A DNA stretch of 64,000 bases from NCBI RefSeq assembly GCF_000745265.1, contig NZ_JQNN01000001.1, forward strand, positions 2,852,001 through 2,916,000, read 5' to 3'. Shown here piece by piece: positions 18,930 through 29,212 of the stretch (positions are counted from its first letter, which is position 1; each line of letters opens with the position of its first letter). Origin of the DNA: Massilia sp. 9096 (lineage in GTDB: Bacteria > Pseudomonadota > Gammaproteobacteria > Burkholderiales > Burkholderiaceae_D). Both the position numbers and the translations under genes were made by a program. The notes beneath the pieces are model-generated. The model saw only the letters and a program-made list of their open reading frames with translations. It had not been told where the DNA came from and searched no databases.

Positions 18930-21900
18930 TCAAATGCGCTCCAGGGTCGGCATCCATACGCGCAGCAGCGAGTACAGCCGGGTCAGGTCGATCGGCTTGG
19001 CCAGGTAGTCGTTGGCGCCCGCGGCCAGGCATTGTTCCTGGTCATCCTTCATCGCCTTGGCGGTCACGGCGATGATCGGCAGGCGCGTGAAGCGCGGGTC
19101 CTGGCGGATGCGGCGCGTGGCTTCCAGGCCGTCCATGCCCGGCATCATCACGTCCATCAGCACCAGGTCGACCGCTTCCAGTTCGTTCAGCTTGGAGATG
19201 GCCTCGAAGCCGTTGCGGCCCACCTCGACCTTGGCGCCGCGCTGCTCCAGCGCGGAGGTCAAGGCGAACACGTTGCGCACGTCGTCGTCGACCAGTAGGA
19301 TGGTGCGGCCCTCGAATACGCGGTCGCGCCCGCGCACGGTCTTGAGCATGTTCTGGCGTTCGGACGAGAGCTTGGACTCGACCTTGTGCAGGAACAGCGT
19401 GACCTCGTCGAGCAGGCGCTCCGGCGAGCGCGCGCCCTTGATGATGATCGATCGCGAGTACTTCGACAATTCGGCTTCCTCGTCGCGCGTCAGGTTGCGG
19501 CCGGTGTAGACGATCACCGGCGGGAACGAGCACAGCTCTTCCTGCGACATGCGCTTGAGCAGCTCGTTGCCCTGCATGTCGGGCAGCTTCAGGTCGATGA
19601 TCATGCAATCGAAAATCTCGGCGCGCAACAGGGTCAAGGCTTCCTCGCCCGAACCGACCGCCGCGATGTCGACGTCGCTGTCCGAGATCAGATGGACCAC
19701 GCTGTCGCGCTGGCGCTCGTCGTCCTCGACCAGCAGCACGCGCTTGACCTTCTGCGACGACTTGTCCTTGAGCTTGACGAAGACTTCTTCCAGCTGCTCG
19801 CGCGAGGTCGGCTTGAGAGCGTAGCCGATCGCGCCCAGCTGCAGCGCCTCGCCGGCATTGTCCTGGCTCGACACCATGTGCACCGGGATGTGGCGGGTGG
19901 CCGCGTTGTCCTTGAGCTGCTGCAGCACCGACAGGCCGGAGCCGTCGGGCAGGCGCACGTCGAGCAGGATCGCGTCCGGGTTCTCGCCCATCGCCAGCTC
20001 CAGGCCTTCGCCGGCGGAGTGCGCGACCAGGCAGCGGAATTCCATGTCGTGCGCCAGGCCGTACAGGATGCGCGCGAATTCCGGATCGTCCTCGACCACC
20101 AGCACGGTGCGCACGCCGGCGGCGGGCTGGCCGCGGTCGTCGGCGAAGCTCGGGATCGAAGGCTGCGGCGCGGCTTCCTCGGCAGCGGCGCTCGCACGGG
20201 CACGCGCAGCCGCCGGCACGGGCGCGGGCGTATGCGCGACCGGGGCCGGCGGCGTGGCCGCCACCGCGCCGTTGCGTGGCAGGCTTAGGGTGAAGGTGCT
20301 GCCGGCGCCCGGGGTACTGGTCACCTGGATGGTGCCGCCCAGCAGGCCGGCCAGGTCGCGCGAGATCGACAGGCCCAGGCCGGTGCCGCCGTACTTGCGC
20401 GCGGTCGAGCCGTCGGCCTGGTGGAAGGCGTCGAAGATGCGTTCCAGCTGGTCGGCGGAAATGCCGATGCCGGAATCCTGCACCGCGAACTGGACCCAGC
20501 CATCGTCGCGCGCCGTCACGCTCAGGCTGACGCGGCCGCCGTCGGTGAACTTGACCGCGTTCGACAGCATGTTCTTGAGGATCTGCTCCAGGCGCTGGCG
20601 GTCGGTGTGGATCGTGGCCGGCACTTCCGGCGCCACCTGCAGCACGAATTCGAGCTCCTTCTGGCGCGCCAGCGGCTCGAAGGTGCGCGCCATCCCCTCG
20701 ATCACGCGGCGCAGCGGCAGGTCTTCCGGCACCAGTTCGAGCTTGCCGGCTTCGACCTTCGAGATGTCGAGGATGTCGTTGATCAGGTTCAGCAGGTCGT
20801 TGCCGGCCGAATAGATGGTCTGGGCGAAGCGCACCTGCTCTTCGTTCAGGTTGCCGGCCTGGTTGTCGGACAACAGCTTGGCCAGGATCAGCGAGCTGTT
20901 CAGCGGCGTCCTGAGTTCGTGCGACATGTTCGCCAGGAACTCGGATTTGTAGCGGCTGGCGCGCTCCAGCTCCAGCGCGCGCTCGCGCAGCTGGTTCTGG
21001 GCCAGGGTCAGCGCGACGTTCTTCAGGTCGAGGTTGTTGGCCTGCTCGGCCAGCTGCTCGTTGGTCTGCTCCAGTTCGGCCTGCTGGTTTTCCAGCGCCG
21101 ACTGCGATTCCTCCAGCGCGCGCGACTGCTCTTCGAGTTCCTCGTTGGCGGTGCGCAGCTCTTCCTGCTGCACCTGCAGTTCCTCGTTGAGCGCCTGCTG
21201 CTCTTCCAGCGCGACCTGCAGGCGCTGGCGGTACAGCACCGCGGCCACCGACGAGCCCACCGCCGGGCCGATCAGTCCCATGAAATCCTGGTCGCGCTGG
21301 GTGACGAGGCGCAGGAAGCCGATCTCGATGATGCCCTTGATCTTGCCGTGGTTCGATATCGGTGCGATCAGCAGTTCGCGCGGCGCGGCTTCGCCCAGGC
21401 TCGACCCGACCTTGATGTAGTCCGGCGGCAGGTCGCGCAGCACCAGCGCCCGGCCCTCGTTGGCGGCCTTGGCGGCCAGCGACTCGTCCGGCTGGATCAC
21501 TTCGTTATGCCTGGCCAGGCCGGGCGCCAAGCCGTAGGTGCCGATGCGGGTCAGCACGCCGTCTTCGCTGCGCACGTACATCGCCGCCACGGCGCCGTCC
21601 AGGTAGCGCGCGACGTAGTTCAGCACGCGCTCGGCCAGGCCGCTCAGCTCGTGGATGCCGGTACTCTGGCTGGCCAGCTCGGCCTGGCCGGTACGCAGCC
21701 AGTCCTGCTGGCGCAGTTCCTCGTTGTGCTGGGCCTCGTGCTCGAGGGTCTCGTTATACGAACGCGACAGGTGGGTCAGGTCGCGCCGGCCGAACATCGC
21801 CAGCAGGCCGGCCACGATCAGGCTGAAGGTCAGGAACGCCGCGACCGACCATCCGATCACGTTGCGCGACGAGGCGTTACGCTCGTGCAGCAGGTCCTCC

Positions 21901-22403
21901 TCGACGCGCAGGAACTCGTCGGCACGCATCCGCATTTCTGTGCTCAAGGCCTTGCCGCGTCCGCTCTTGACGATCTCGACCACGTCGGCGTTCTTGCCGC
22001 GCAGGGCCATCATCTCATCGGCGTAGGCCTGCCATTGCAGGTGGGCGGCGCGCCAGCGCCCGACGCGCTCCACCTGGGCAGGATTGTCGACCACCTGGCG
22101 GGCCAACTCCTCCAGCTCGGCGCTGACCTTGGTTTTGGCGCCCGAATAAAACTGGAGGTAATCGTTGTCGCCGGACAGCAGATAACCACGCGTGTTGGTC
22201 TGCATGTCGGAAGCCAGCTTGCCGATTTCATTGGCTTGGCCGATCACGTGTTCGGAATGCTCGACCCAGCTCAATACGTTGATCAAATAGGCGATGATGC
22301 CAACGAAGACCAGCGCGCTGAGCACGCCCATGCCCAGCGGCATGGCGACGTTGCGGGAAAGGATGCGGCGGAACTGATCGCTATCTATACTCGAAGCGGA
22401 CAT
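18930..22403 (-). CDS. CHASE3-GAF hybrid histidine kinase with three receiver domains
   Basis: An 1157-residue membrane sensor kinase heading a four-gene operon. TM1 about 24-44, CHASE3 periplasmic domain 45-180 and TM2 184-204 are followed by a GAF domain (240-390), a long Glu/Gln-rich coiled coil (395-485), HisKA with H495 in NMSHELRTPL, HATPase (to about 715), an Ala/Pro linker, then three receivers (about 770-885, 890-1010 and 1030-1155). The middle receiver has the phospho-acceptor in IIDLKLPD; the last in LMDVMMPGMDG. CHASE3 ligands are mostly unknown. No strong ribosome site is visible. Confidence 0.94.
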   Translation of the reverse strand: MSASSIDSDQFRRILSRNVAMPLGMGVLSALVFVGIIAYLINVLSWVEHSEHVIGQANEIGKLASDMQTNTRGYLLSGDNDYLQFYSGAKTKVSAELEELARQVVDNPAQVERVGRWRAAHLQWQAYADEMMALRGKNADVVEIVKSGRGKALSTEMRMRADEFLRVEEDLLHERNASSRNVIGWSVAAFLTFSLIVAGLLAMFGRRDLTHLSRSYNETLEHEAQHNEELRQQDWLRTGQAELASQSTGIHELSGLAERVLNYVARYLDGAVAAMYVRSEDGVLTRIGTYGLAPGLARHNEVIQPDESLAAKAANEGRALVLRDLPPDYIKVGSSLGEAAPRELLIAPISNHGKIKGIIEIGFLRLVTQRDQDFMGLIGPAVGSSVAAVLYRQRLQVALEEQQALNEELQVQQEELRTANEELEEQSRALEESQSALENQQAELEQTNEQLAEQANNLDLKNVALTLAQNQLRERALELERASRYKSEFLANMSHELRTPLNSSLILAKLLSDNQAGNLNEEQVRFAQTIYSAGNDLLNLINDILDISKVEAGKLELVPEDLPLRRVIEGMARTFEPLARQKELEFVLQVAPEVPATIHTDRQRLEQILKNMLSNAVKFTDGGRVSLSVTARDDGWVQFAVQDSGIGISADQLERIFDAFHQADGSTARKYGGTGLGLSISRDLAGLLGGTIQVTSTPGAGSTFTLSLPRNGAVAATPPAPVAHTPAPVPAAARARASAAAEEAAPQPSIPSFADDRGQPAAGVRTVLVVEDDPEFARILYGLAHDMEFRCLVAHSAGEGLELAMGENPDAILLDVRLPDGSGLSVLQQLKDNAATRHIPVHMVSSQDNAGEALQLGAIGYALKPTSREQLEEVFVKLKDKSSQKVKRVLLVEDDERQRDSVVHLISDSDVDIAAVGSGEEALTLLRAEIFDCMIIDLKLPDMQGNELLKRMSQEELCSFPPVIVYTGRNLTRDEEAELSKYSRSIIIKGARSPERLLDEVTLFLHKVESKLSSERQNMLKTVRGRDRVFEGRTILLVDDDVRNVFALTSALEQRGAKVEVGRNGFEAISKLNELEAVDLVLMDVMMPGMDGLEATRRIRQDPRFTRLPIIAVTAKAMKDDQEQCLAAGANDYLAKPIDLTRLYSLLRVWMPTLERI

Positions 22404-22514
22404 GCGTATGCGTTACGGTAGGAAAAAAATATCTCAAGTGTAACGCACTTATCGAAACCGGCGTGTTCTTTTGGACGTCGGGTTTCGCTTCTGAACCGGA
22501 TATTTACATGCCGT

Positions 22515-25136
22515 TTATCGCCGTTCGGCTAAAGTTGCTGACAAGTAAGGTGCGGTTTTGCTGCCCCGCGTCCGCGCGACCTCGGCCGGCGGCCCTTCCG
22601 CCACCACCTGGCCGCCCGCCTCGCCGGCGCCCGGTCCGATGTCGATGATCCAGTCGCAGGCCGCCACCACGCGCATCGTGTGCTCGACCATGATGACGCT
22701 GTTGCCGGCCTCGACCAGCCGGTCGAGCTGCACCAGCAGGCGGTCGGCGTCGAGCGGATGCAGGCCGGTGGTCGGCTCGTCGAGGATGTACAGCGTGCCG
22801 CCGCGGCCGGCGCGCTGCAGCTCGGTGGCCAGCTTGATGCGCTGGGCTTCGCCGCCGGACAATTCGGTTGCGCTCTGGCCCAGCCGCAGGTAGCCCAGGC
22901 CGACTTCGCGCAGCACCTGCAGCGGCCGCGCCACCGCTTCCTCGTCCTCGAAGAAGGCATGGGCCTCGTCGACCGTCATCCCGAGCACTTCCGCGACGTT
23001 GCGCTCCTTGTAGGTGATTCTCAGCGTATCGGCGTTGTAGCGCGCGCCGCCGCAGGTCGGGCACGGCGCGTAGACGCTCGGCAGGAACAGCAGTTCGACC
23101 ATGACGAAGCCTTCGCCGGCGCAATGCTCGCAGCGGCCCTTGGCGACGTTGAACGAGAAGCGTCCGGCGTCGTAGCGGTGGCGTTTCGCCTGCGCCGTAG
23201 AAGCGAACAGCTTGCGTACCGAGTCGAACAGGCCGGTGTAGGTCGCCAGGTTCGAGCGCGGCGTGCGCCCGATCGGCTTCTGGTCGACCCGCACCAGGCG
23301 GCGCACGCCTTCCATGCCCTCGAGGATGCGGCCCTCGAGCGGAATCTCTTCCTCGCGGTCCAGGCCAGGCTCCTCGTCCGGCTCGTCCTCGGGCGCGGCC
23401 TGGCCGAGCGCGCGCGCGACCAGCTCGACCAGCACCTGGCTGACCAGCGACGACTTGCCCGAGCCGGACACGCCGGTGACGCCGCACAGCACGCCGAGCG
23501 GGAACCCGACCGCCAGCCGGTTCAGATTGTTGCGCGTGACGCCTTCCAGGCGCAGCCAGCCGGACGGTTCGCGCCGCGCGGCGCCGGCCCGCACCAGCTG
23601 CGCGGCGTCGGCCGCATCGTCGAACAGGTAGCGCCGCGTGTGCGAGCCTTCCACCTCCTTCAAGCCCTCGGGCACGCCGCTGTACAGCACCTGCCCGCCC
23701 TTCTCGCCGGCTTGCGGACCGACGTCGACGATCCAGTCGGCGTGGCGGATCACGTCCAGCGCGTGCTCGACCACGAACAGCGAGTTGCCGGCGCTTTTCA
23801 ACTGGGCCAGCGCGTCGAGCAGCGCCTCGGTGTCGGCCGGGTGCAGGCCTGCCGAGGGTTCGTCCAGCACGTAGACCACGCCGAACAGGTTCGAACGCAC
23901 CTGGGTCGCCAGGCGCAGGCGCTGCAGTTCACCCGGCGACAGCGTCGGCGTGCTGCGCTCCAGCGCCAGGTAACCCAGGCCCATGGCCAGCAGCACCTGC
24001 AAACGCGCGCACAGGTCGGCGGCGATGCGCTGCGTGACGATCAGCTGCTCGGGGTGCTTGGCGGCGCGCGCCTTGCCCGAAGGCGCGGCGCCGTCGACGA
24101 ACGGCGCCAGCAGGCGCGCCAGGCGCTCGAGCGGCAGGCGCGACAGCTCGGTGATGTCCAGCCCGGCAAACGTGATCGACAGCGCTTCCGGACGCAGGCG
24201 CTTGCCATGGCAGGTCGGGCATTCCTGGCTGACCATGTAGCGCGCCACGCGCTTCTTCATCGACGCGCTCTCGGTATTGGCGAAGGTCTGCAGCACGTAG
24301 CGCCGCGCGCCGGTAAAGGTGCCCTGGTAGCTGGGGGTGTCCTTGCGCTTGAGGGCCTGCTCCGTTTCCGCAGGGTTCAAGCCGGCGTAGACCGGCACGG
24401 TCGGGGTCTCGTCGGTAAACAGGATCCAGTCGCGGTCCTTTTTGGGCAGGTCGCGCCAGGGCGTGTCGACGTCGTAGCCCATCGTGACCAGGATGTCGCG
24501 CAGGTTCTGGCCGTGCCAGGCCGGCGGCCAGGCGGCCACCGCGCGCTCGCGGATGGTAAGCGAATCGTCGGGCACCATCGACTGCTCGGTCACCTCGTAG
24601 ATGCGGCCCAGGCCCGAGCACTGCGGGCAGGCGCCCTCGGCGGTGTTGGGCGAAAACGATTCGGCGTACAGCAATTCCTGGCCGGGCGGATAGTCGCCGG
24701 CGCGCGAGTACAGCATGCGCAGCGAGTTGGAGAGCGTGCTGACGCTGCCGACCGAGGAGCGCGTGGTCGGCGTGCCGCGCTGCTGCTGCAGGGCCACGGC
24801 CGGCGGCAGGCCGTCGATCTCGTCGACTTCCGGCACCGGCATCTGGTGAAACAGCCGGCGCGCGTAGGGCGAGACCGATTCCAGGTAGCGCCGCTGCGCT
24901 TCCGCGTACAGCGTGCCGAAGGCCAGCGACGATTTGCCGGACCCCGAGACGCCGGTGAACACCACCAGCGCATCGCGCGGGATATCCAGGCTGACGTTTT
25001 TCAGGTTGTGCTCGCGCGCGCCGCGCACGCGCACGTAGCCGCGCGCGGCGCGGTCCTGGTCGCGGTTTTCAGCGCCGGGGCCAGGGCCGGCTGCGGCGCG
25101 GTCGTTGACGTTGCTGGTGTCCTGCTTGCGGCGCAT
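22515..25136 (-). CDS. Class II UvrA (UvrA2) excinuclease-like ATPase
   Basis: An 873-residue UvrA paralogue with two ABC ATPase units, each with GVSGSGKSS Walker A. Signature sequences are [15 protein letters not shown] and [15 protein letters not shown]. Zinc fingers are visible ([33 protein letters not shown]). It is shorter than standard UvrA, and the UvrB-binding segment after the first ATP site is missing, as in class II UvrA proteins, which cannot replace UvrA in excision repair and have been linked to drug or damage tolerance. The start has GGAG at a suitable distance. Confidence 0.9.
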   Translation of the reverse strand: MRRKQDTSNVNDRAAAGPGPGAENRDQDRAARGYVRVRGAREHNLKNVSLDIPRDALVVFTGVSGSGKSSLAFGTLYAEAQRRYLESVSPYARRLFHQMPVPEVDEIDGLPPAVALQQQRGTPTTRSSVGSVSTLSNSLRMLYSRAGDYPPGQELLYAESFSPNTAEGACPQCSGLGRIYEVTEQSMVPDDSLTIRERAVAAWPPAWHGQNLRDILVTMGYDVDTPWRDLPKKDRDWILFTDETPTVPVYAGLNPAETEQALKRKDTPSYQGTFTGARRYVLQTFANTESASMKKRVARYMVSQECPTCHGKRLRPEALSITFAGLDITELSRLPLERLARLLAPFVDGAAPSGKARAAKHPEQLIVTQRIAADLCARLQVLLAMGLGYLALERSTPTLSPGELQRLRLATQVRSNLFGVVYVLDEPSAGLHPADTEALLDALAQLKSAGNSLFVVEHALDVIRHADWIVDVGPQAGEKGGQVLYSGVPEGLKEVEGSHTRRYLFDDAADAAQLVRAGAARREPSGWLRLEGVTRNNLNRLAVGFPLGVLCGVTGVSGSGKSSLVSQVLVELVARALGQAAPEDEPDEEPGLDREEEIPLEGRILEGMEGVRRLVRVDQKPIGRTPRSNLATYTGLFDSVRKLFASTAQAKRHRYDAGRFSFNVAKGRCEHCAGEGFVMVELLFLPSVYAPCPTCGGARYNADTLRITYKERNVAEVLGMTVDEAHAFFEDEEAVARPLQVLREVGLGYLRLGQSATELSGGEAQRIKLATELQRAGRGGTLYILDEPTTGLHPLDADRLLVQLDRLVEAGNSVIMVEHTMRVVAACDWIIDIGPGAGEAGGQVVAEGPPAEVARTRGSKTAPYLSATLAERR

Positions 25137-25226
25137 CGGGTCTCCGGAATGCGATTGACGATGAAGCCATTACAGCGCACACCGCGGCTTGCGGCGGTGC
25201 GCTGACGCACTCAAGATGCCAGGACG

Positions 25227-26294
25227 TCAAGGAATCAGCCGCTGCGCGCGCAGCGCCGAGAACAGGTCGAAGAAGGAATCCTCGCTCGCCTGCCAGTCGC
25301 AAAAGCCGAGGCGGCGGCTGTTGGCCATGTCGGTCATGACCTCGATCGGACGCCCCAGGTCGAGATCGGTGTGCCAGCTTGATGCCAGGCGATCCAGGTC
25401 GGGCTCGACCAGCTTGTGCTTGCGCGCGATCTCGCGCCAGAGCTCGCGGTCGTTCGCCATCTCGGCTTCGAGAGGGCGCACGGTGCCGTCGAAGCCGGCC
25501 GCCTGCACGCCGAACCAGGCCGCCAGGCGGCGCCACAGCCAGCTCCAGCGGAAATAGTCGCCGTTGGCGATGTTGAAGGCTTCGTTGCGCGCCGCGTCGG
25601 TGTCGGCGGCCCAGCGCAGCTGCCTGGCCAGGATGCGCGCGTCGGTGACGTCGCACAGGCCGTCCCACTGCGCTTGCGAGCCGGGGAACTGGAATGGACG
25701 CCCGGTCTCCTTGCAGATCGAGGCGTACACGGCCAGCGTGGTGCCCATGTTCATCGCGTTGCCCACCGCCAGGCCGATGATGCTGTGCGGACGGTGCACG
25801 GTCCAGGTGAAGCGGTCGCGCTCGGCGGCGGCATAGACCTCGTCTTCCTGGGCGTAGTAGAAATTCTCCAGCGGCAGGCGCGGCTGCGATTCGCGCAGCG
25901 GCGTGTCCGGCAGCGTCCCCGAACTGGCGTAGGCTTCGAACGGGCCGAGGTAGTGCTTCAGTCCGGTCACCAGCGCCACGTGGCGCACGGACTTCCTGTG
26001 CGACAGCGCCTCGAGCAGGTTGCGCACCATGCCGGCGTTGACGCGGATGTTTTCAAGCTCGCTGTCCCGGCGCATCCAGGTCGTGATGAACACGTGGGTC
26101 GGGGCCACGTCCGACAGCGCATTCGCCAGCGCGGCCGGGTCGAGCAGGTCGGCCGCGACCGGGATCATGCCCGGCAAGTCCTTGGGCGGACGGCGCGCCA
26201 GGCCGTACACGGTCCAGCCATGGTTCAACAATTCATGAACGGTATGGCGACCGCCGATACCGCTGGCGCCGACGACCAGTGCGCTTCGTTGCAT
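25227..26294 (-). CDS. PRISE-type short-chain reductase (progesterone 5-beta-reductase/iridoid synthase-like)
   Basis: An NAD(P)H-dependent extended SDR, 355 residues. The Rossmann motif is VVGASGIGGRH at residues 7-17. The catalytic region is NFYYAQEDEVY, which matches the NFYYxxED motif of PRISE enzymes in place of the usual YxxxK. Such enzymes reduce activated C=C bonds of enones; bacterial substrates are largely unknown. The ATG has AGGA nine bases upstream. It follows the glycosyltransferase on the same strand after 107 bases, suggesting a small-molecule modification pair. Confidence 0.85.
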   Translation of the reverse strand: MQRSALVVGASGIGGRHTVHELLNHGWTVYGLARRPPKDLPGMIPVAADLLDPAALANALSDVAPTHVFITTWMRRDSELENIRVNAGMVRNLLEALSHRKSVRHVALVTGLKHYLGPFEAYASSGTLPDTPLRESQPRLPLENFYYAQEDEVYAAAERDRFTWTVHRPHSIIGLAVGNAMNMGTTLAVYASICKETGRPFQFPGSQAQWDGLCDVTDARILARQLRWAADTDAARNEAFNIANGDYFRWSWLWRRLAAWFGVQAAGFDGTVRPLEAEMANDRELWREIARKHKLVEPDLDRLASSWHTDLDLGRPIEVMTDMANSRRLGFCDWQASEDSFFDLFSALRAQRLIP

Positions 26295-26366
26295 GGTGAT
26301 TCCTTTCGCAGATTGCCCGGACAAAAGGCATTGTGACACGCTTCGCAACGGGCTGTTGCCGGGTTG

Positions 26367-26388
26367 CGCCGGGATAGCGATCCCGGCG
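26367..26388. other. Strong hairpin between glycosyltransferase and reductase genes
   Basis: CGCCGGGAT-AGCG-ATCCCGGCG, a perfect nine-base stem with a four-base loop, flanked by a further GCGCCGG/CCGGCGC pairing. There is no T run, so it is more likely an mRNA-processing or stability element than a terminator. Confidence 0.5.
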
Positions 26389-26401
26389 TCCGGCGCAAGG
26401 G

Positions 26402-27685
26402 CTAGCCGCCCGGCTGGCCCGGGCGCGCCAGCGCCTCCAGCGCCCGGCACGCGTCCTCCAGGCCGGCGCCGGCCTGCAGGCGCGCACTCTGGCGCCGCGC
26501 TCCTTGCGCGATCGCGGGCGCCGCCAGCAGCGCGCGCAGGCAGCGCGTCATGCGCGCACGCGTCACGCGCGCGGCGTGCAGGACCAGGCCCGCGTCCAGC
26601 GCGGCGACGCGCGCGGCATTGTCGAACTGGTCGTGCGCCAGCGGCACCACCAGCTGCGGCGTGCCCGCGCGCAGCGCCTCGGCCGTGGTGCCGATGCCGC
26701 CGTGATGCACCAGCGCCGCCACCTGCGGCAGCAGGCGCCGCAGCGGCACGTATCCCTGCCACAGGACGTGTGAGGGCAGCTCGGGCGGCAGCTGTGCGCG
26801 GTGCAGCGTCAGGAAGATCGCGCGCAGTCCGAGCGCGCGCGTGGCGGCGGCGGCATGGCGAAAATACGCGCCCGCCTGCAGGTTGCCGGTACCGGGCGTG
26901 AACACCACCGGGGCCGCGCCGGCGGCCAGGAAGCTTGCCAGTTCCGGCGCCAGCGGCGCATCCGGCATCGAGTCCGGCGACGGGTCGTACAGCGGAAAGC
27001 CGGCCTGGTGCATCGGCTGCGGCCAGTCGGGCTGGATCGGTCCGAACCAGGACGGGAACAAGGCGATCGACAAGTCGGCCAGGTTCAGCATGTCGGGCAG
27101 CATGCTGGCGAGCGGCGCCAGGCCGCGCGCCGCGCGCGCCGCGTTCACCTCGTCCAGTGCGACCGGATCGACGAAACGGCGCACGCCCCAGCGCAGCAGT
27201 TGGCGGCGCGCGCCGAGCGGCACCCAGCGCGGCACGCGCCAGGGTCCGATCATCAGCGGATCGTGTACGCTCGGCAGGTTCGACGGCGCCAGGTAGGCCG
27301 CCGCCACGCTCAGGCGCGGATGGCGCGCGCGGCACAGGGCGGCTTCGGGCAAGGCCAGCGGGTGCACCAGCAGTACGCAATCCTCGTCCGCGGGCAAGGC
27401 ATCGATGAAAGGCAGCAGGTGCGCCATCGCCGGCCGCGTCGCGCGCCAGACCACGCCGAAGCCGCGCGTCGGATGCCACAGGTCGGGGTCGCGCAGCACT
27501 TCCTCGTCGACCGGCAGCCCGGTCGAATCCAGCCCGGCCTCGACCACGTAGGCGCCGTGCTGTTCGGGCGCGAGGAAACTGACCCGGTGAGCGCGCGCGC
27601 GCAGGGCCAGCGCCATCGCCATGAAGGGGAACAGGTCGCCGGCCGAGCCCATGGTGACGACGACGTAATGGATCTGCTGGGACAT
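26402..27685 (-). CDS. UGT-like glycosyltransferase (GT1 family)
   Basis: A 427-residue GT-B fold enzyme related to macrolide and sterol glucosyltransferases. The N-terminal acceptor domain starts MSQQIHYVVVTMGSAGDLFP, a typical GT1 loop. The donor-binding motif is HHGGIGTTAEALRAGTPQLV followed by PLAHDQFDNAARV. No membrane segment or signal peptide. The acceptor may be a lipid or polyketide-like small molecule; the adjacent PRISE reductase supports a role in a specialised pathway, by inference only. Confidence 0.88.
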   Translation of the reverse strand: MSQQIHYVVVTMGSAGDLFPFMAMALALRARAHRVSFLAPEQHGAYVVEAGLDSTGLPVDEEVLRDPDLWHPTRGFGVVWRATRPAMAHLLPFIDALPADEDCVLLVHPLALPEAALCRARHPRLSVAAAYLAPSNLPSVHDPLMIGPWRVPRWVPLGARRQLLRWGVRRFVDPVALDEVNAARAARGLAPLASMLPDMLNLADLSIALFPSWFGPIQPDWPQPMHQAGFPLYDPSPDSMPDAPLAPELASFLAAGAAPVVFTPGTGNLQAGAYFRHAAAATRALGLRAIFLTLHRAQLPPELPSHVLWQGYVPLRRLLPQVAALVHHGGIGTTAEALRAGTPQLVVPLAHDQFDNAARVAALDAGLVLHAARVTRARMTRCLRALLAAPAIAQGARRQSARLQAGAGLEDACRALEALARPGQPGG

Positions 27686-27870
27686 ATCCGGACTTTACGC
27701 GAAAACGCGTCCTGCGCCACACGTTACCGATGAGAATCTTCGCCCGCGCCCTCGCCCGCGACTGTTGTTAAACGCGCCAATGTTGCGTTTGACCGGACCG
27801 AATGGCGCGGCAAAACCCGTAAGATCGACGGGCAGGCAAGCCCTGCGCTTCCTTTCCTGACGGAGATGCC

Positions 27871-29142
27871 ATGACCTTCCCTCGCAAGCCCCTGTACGCC
27901 GCATTCCTCCTGCTCATCTCTGCCTCCAACGCCGCGCTGGCGGCCAAGGACTATACGTATTCCTACCTCGGCAATCCCGACGATCCGAGCGTGAGCGCGA
28001 AGCCGCTGTCCTGTAGTCAAGGCAACTGCACGCCGGCCGTCGCACTGGTGGGCGGCGGCTACGACGTCGGCGAAGCGTTCCGCTGGCTGATCGCGCGCGC
28101 GGGCATCTCCAGATCCACCGGCGGGCGCTTCCTGATCATCCGCGCCAGCGGGGGCGACGCCTACAATCCCTACATCTACAGCAAGCTGGGCGACGTCGAC
28201 ACGACCACGCCGCGCAATTACGAAATGGTCGGCGGCGCCGACCTCGGCCTGACTTCCGTCGAGACCCTGATCATCCCCAGCCGCAAGGCGGCGGAGGATC
28301 CGTTCGTCCTGAACGTGGTGGCGCGCGCGAACGCCATCTTCATCGCCGGCGGCGACCAGGCCGCCTACTACAACCAGTGGCAGGAGACGTCGCTGAACAA
28401 GCTGCTCCAGGGCGCGATCCGCGCCGGCGTCCCGGTCGGCGGCACCAGCGCCGGCACAGCCATGCTGGGGCAATATGCGTTCGCCGCGCTGAACGACACG
28501 GTCGAGTCGACGGCGGCCTTGAAGAACCCCTTCAACCGCTACATGACGATCGACCCCTTGAACACCTCGTCGAACAAGTTCGTGCAGAAAGGCAGCTTCC
28601 TGAACATTCCCTCGCTGGCAAAGGTGATCACCGATCCCCACTTGAACACCCGCGACCGCCTGGGCCGGCTGTTTTCCTTCGTGGCGAGGATCGGCAATGG
28701 CTGCAGCGGCGGCGTCGAACAATTCGGCAGCGTGGTCGGCATGGGGATCGACGAGGAGACCGCCCTGCTGGTCTCCGGCCCGGCGGGACAAGCCAGGGTG
28801 GAACTGGCGGCCAATCCCTACAACCAGGAAAACACGACCGCTTCCTACACGGCGCAAAATTCGGCCTATCTGGTCAGGTACGCGCGCGCGCCGAGCCAGT
28901 GCGTCGACGGCAAACCGCTGGTGGACAACACCGGCATCCAGGTGTACCGGCTGAGCGCGCAACCGGCCCAGCCGTCGCCGCGCTCGGGCGCGGCGCAAAC
29001 CAGTTTCAAGGCAGGCGCCTGGTTCAACCTTGCCGATTGGACGGCGCAGACCGTGCAGACCTATCCCGACGGCTCGTCGCTGAACGGACCGTACTACTAC
29101 GGCACGGCGGACGGCAACGTGCTGGGCAGCCCGGTCCACTGA
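27871..29142 (+). CDS. Secreted cyanophycinase-like peptidase (family S51)
   Basis: A 423-residue exported hydrolase. Signal peptide residues 1-24 ends ALAA. The S51 nucleophile is the serine in GGTSAGTAML, and upstream motifs VALVGGGYDVG and FIAGGDQAAYY are the conserved cyanophycinase loops. Extracellular members of the family (CphE type) cut cyanophycin to beta-Asp-Arg dipeptides. Start has GGAG seven bases upstream. The gene lies five kilobases from the cyanophycin synthetases, with the associated transporter and chemoreceptor between them. Confidence 0.88.
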   Translation: MTFPRKPLYAAFLLLISASNAALAAKDYTYSYLGNPDDPSVSAKPLSCSQGNCTPAVALVGGGYDVGEAFRWLIARAGISRSTGGRFLIIRASGGDAYNPYIYSKLGDVDTTTPRNYEMVGGADLGLTSVETLIIPSRKAAEDPFVLNVVARANAIFIAGGDQAAYYNQWQETSLNKLLQGAIRAGVPVGGTSAGTAMLGQYAFAALNDTVESTAALKNPFNRYMTIDPLNTSSNKFVQKGSFLNIPSLAKVITDPHLNTRDRLGRLFSFVARIGNGCSGGVEQFGSVVGMGIDEETALLVSGPAGQARVELAANPYNQENTTASYTAQNSAYLVRYARAPSQCVDGKPLVDNTGIQVYRLSAQPAQPSPRSGAAQTSFKAGAWFNLADWTAQTVQTYPDGSSLNGPYYYGTADGNVLGSPVH

Positions 29143-29212
29143 GCCTCGGCTCGAGCCTGAACCCAAGCCCGAGCCGCACGCGCGCACGTACCCGCACGCG
29201 CGCGCGGCCGGC

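Noticed and set aside
22515..25136. Assigning this as the main UvrA
   Set aside because: Length and loss of the UvrB-binding segment indicate class II; the housekeeping UvrA should be elsewhere.
22680..25205. 841-codon frame antisense to UvrA2
   Set aside because: Same reason; the minus-strand UvrA2 has all ATPase and zinc motifs.
25227..27722. 831-codon frame seeming to fuse glycosyltransferase and reductase
   Set aside because: Its first part is a shifted-frame shadow of the glycosyltransferase; only the end from 26294 encodes the reductase, which has its own ribosome site.
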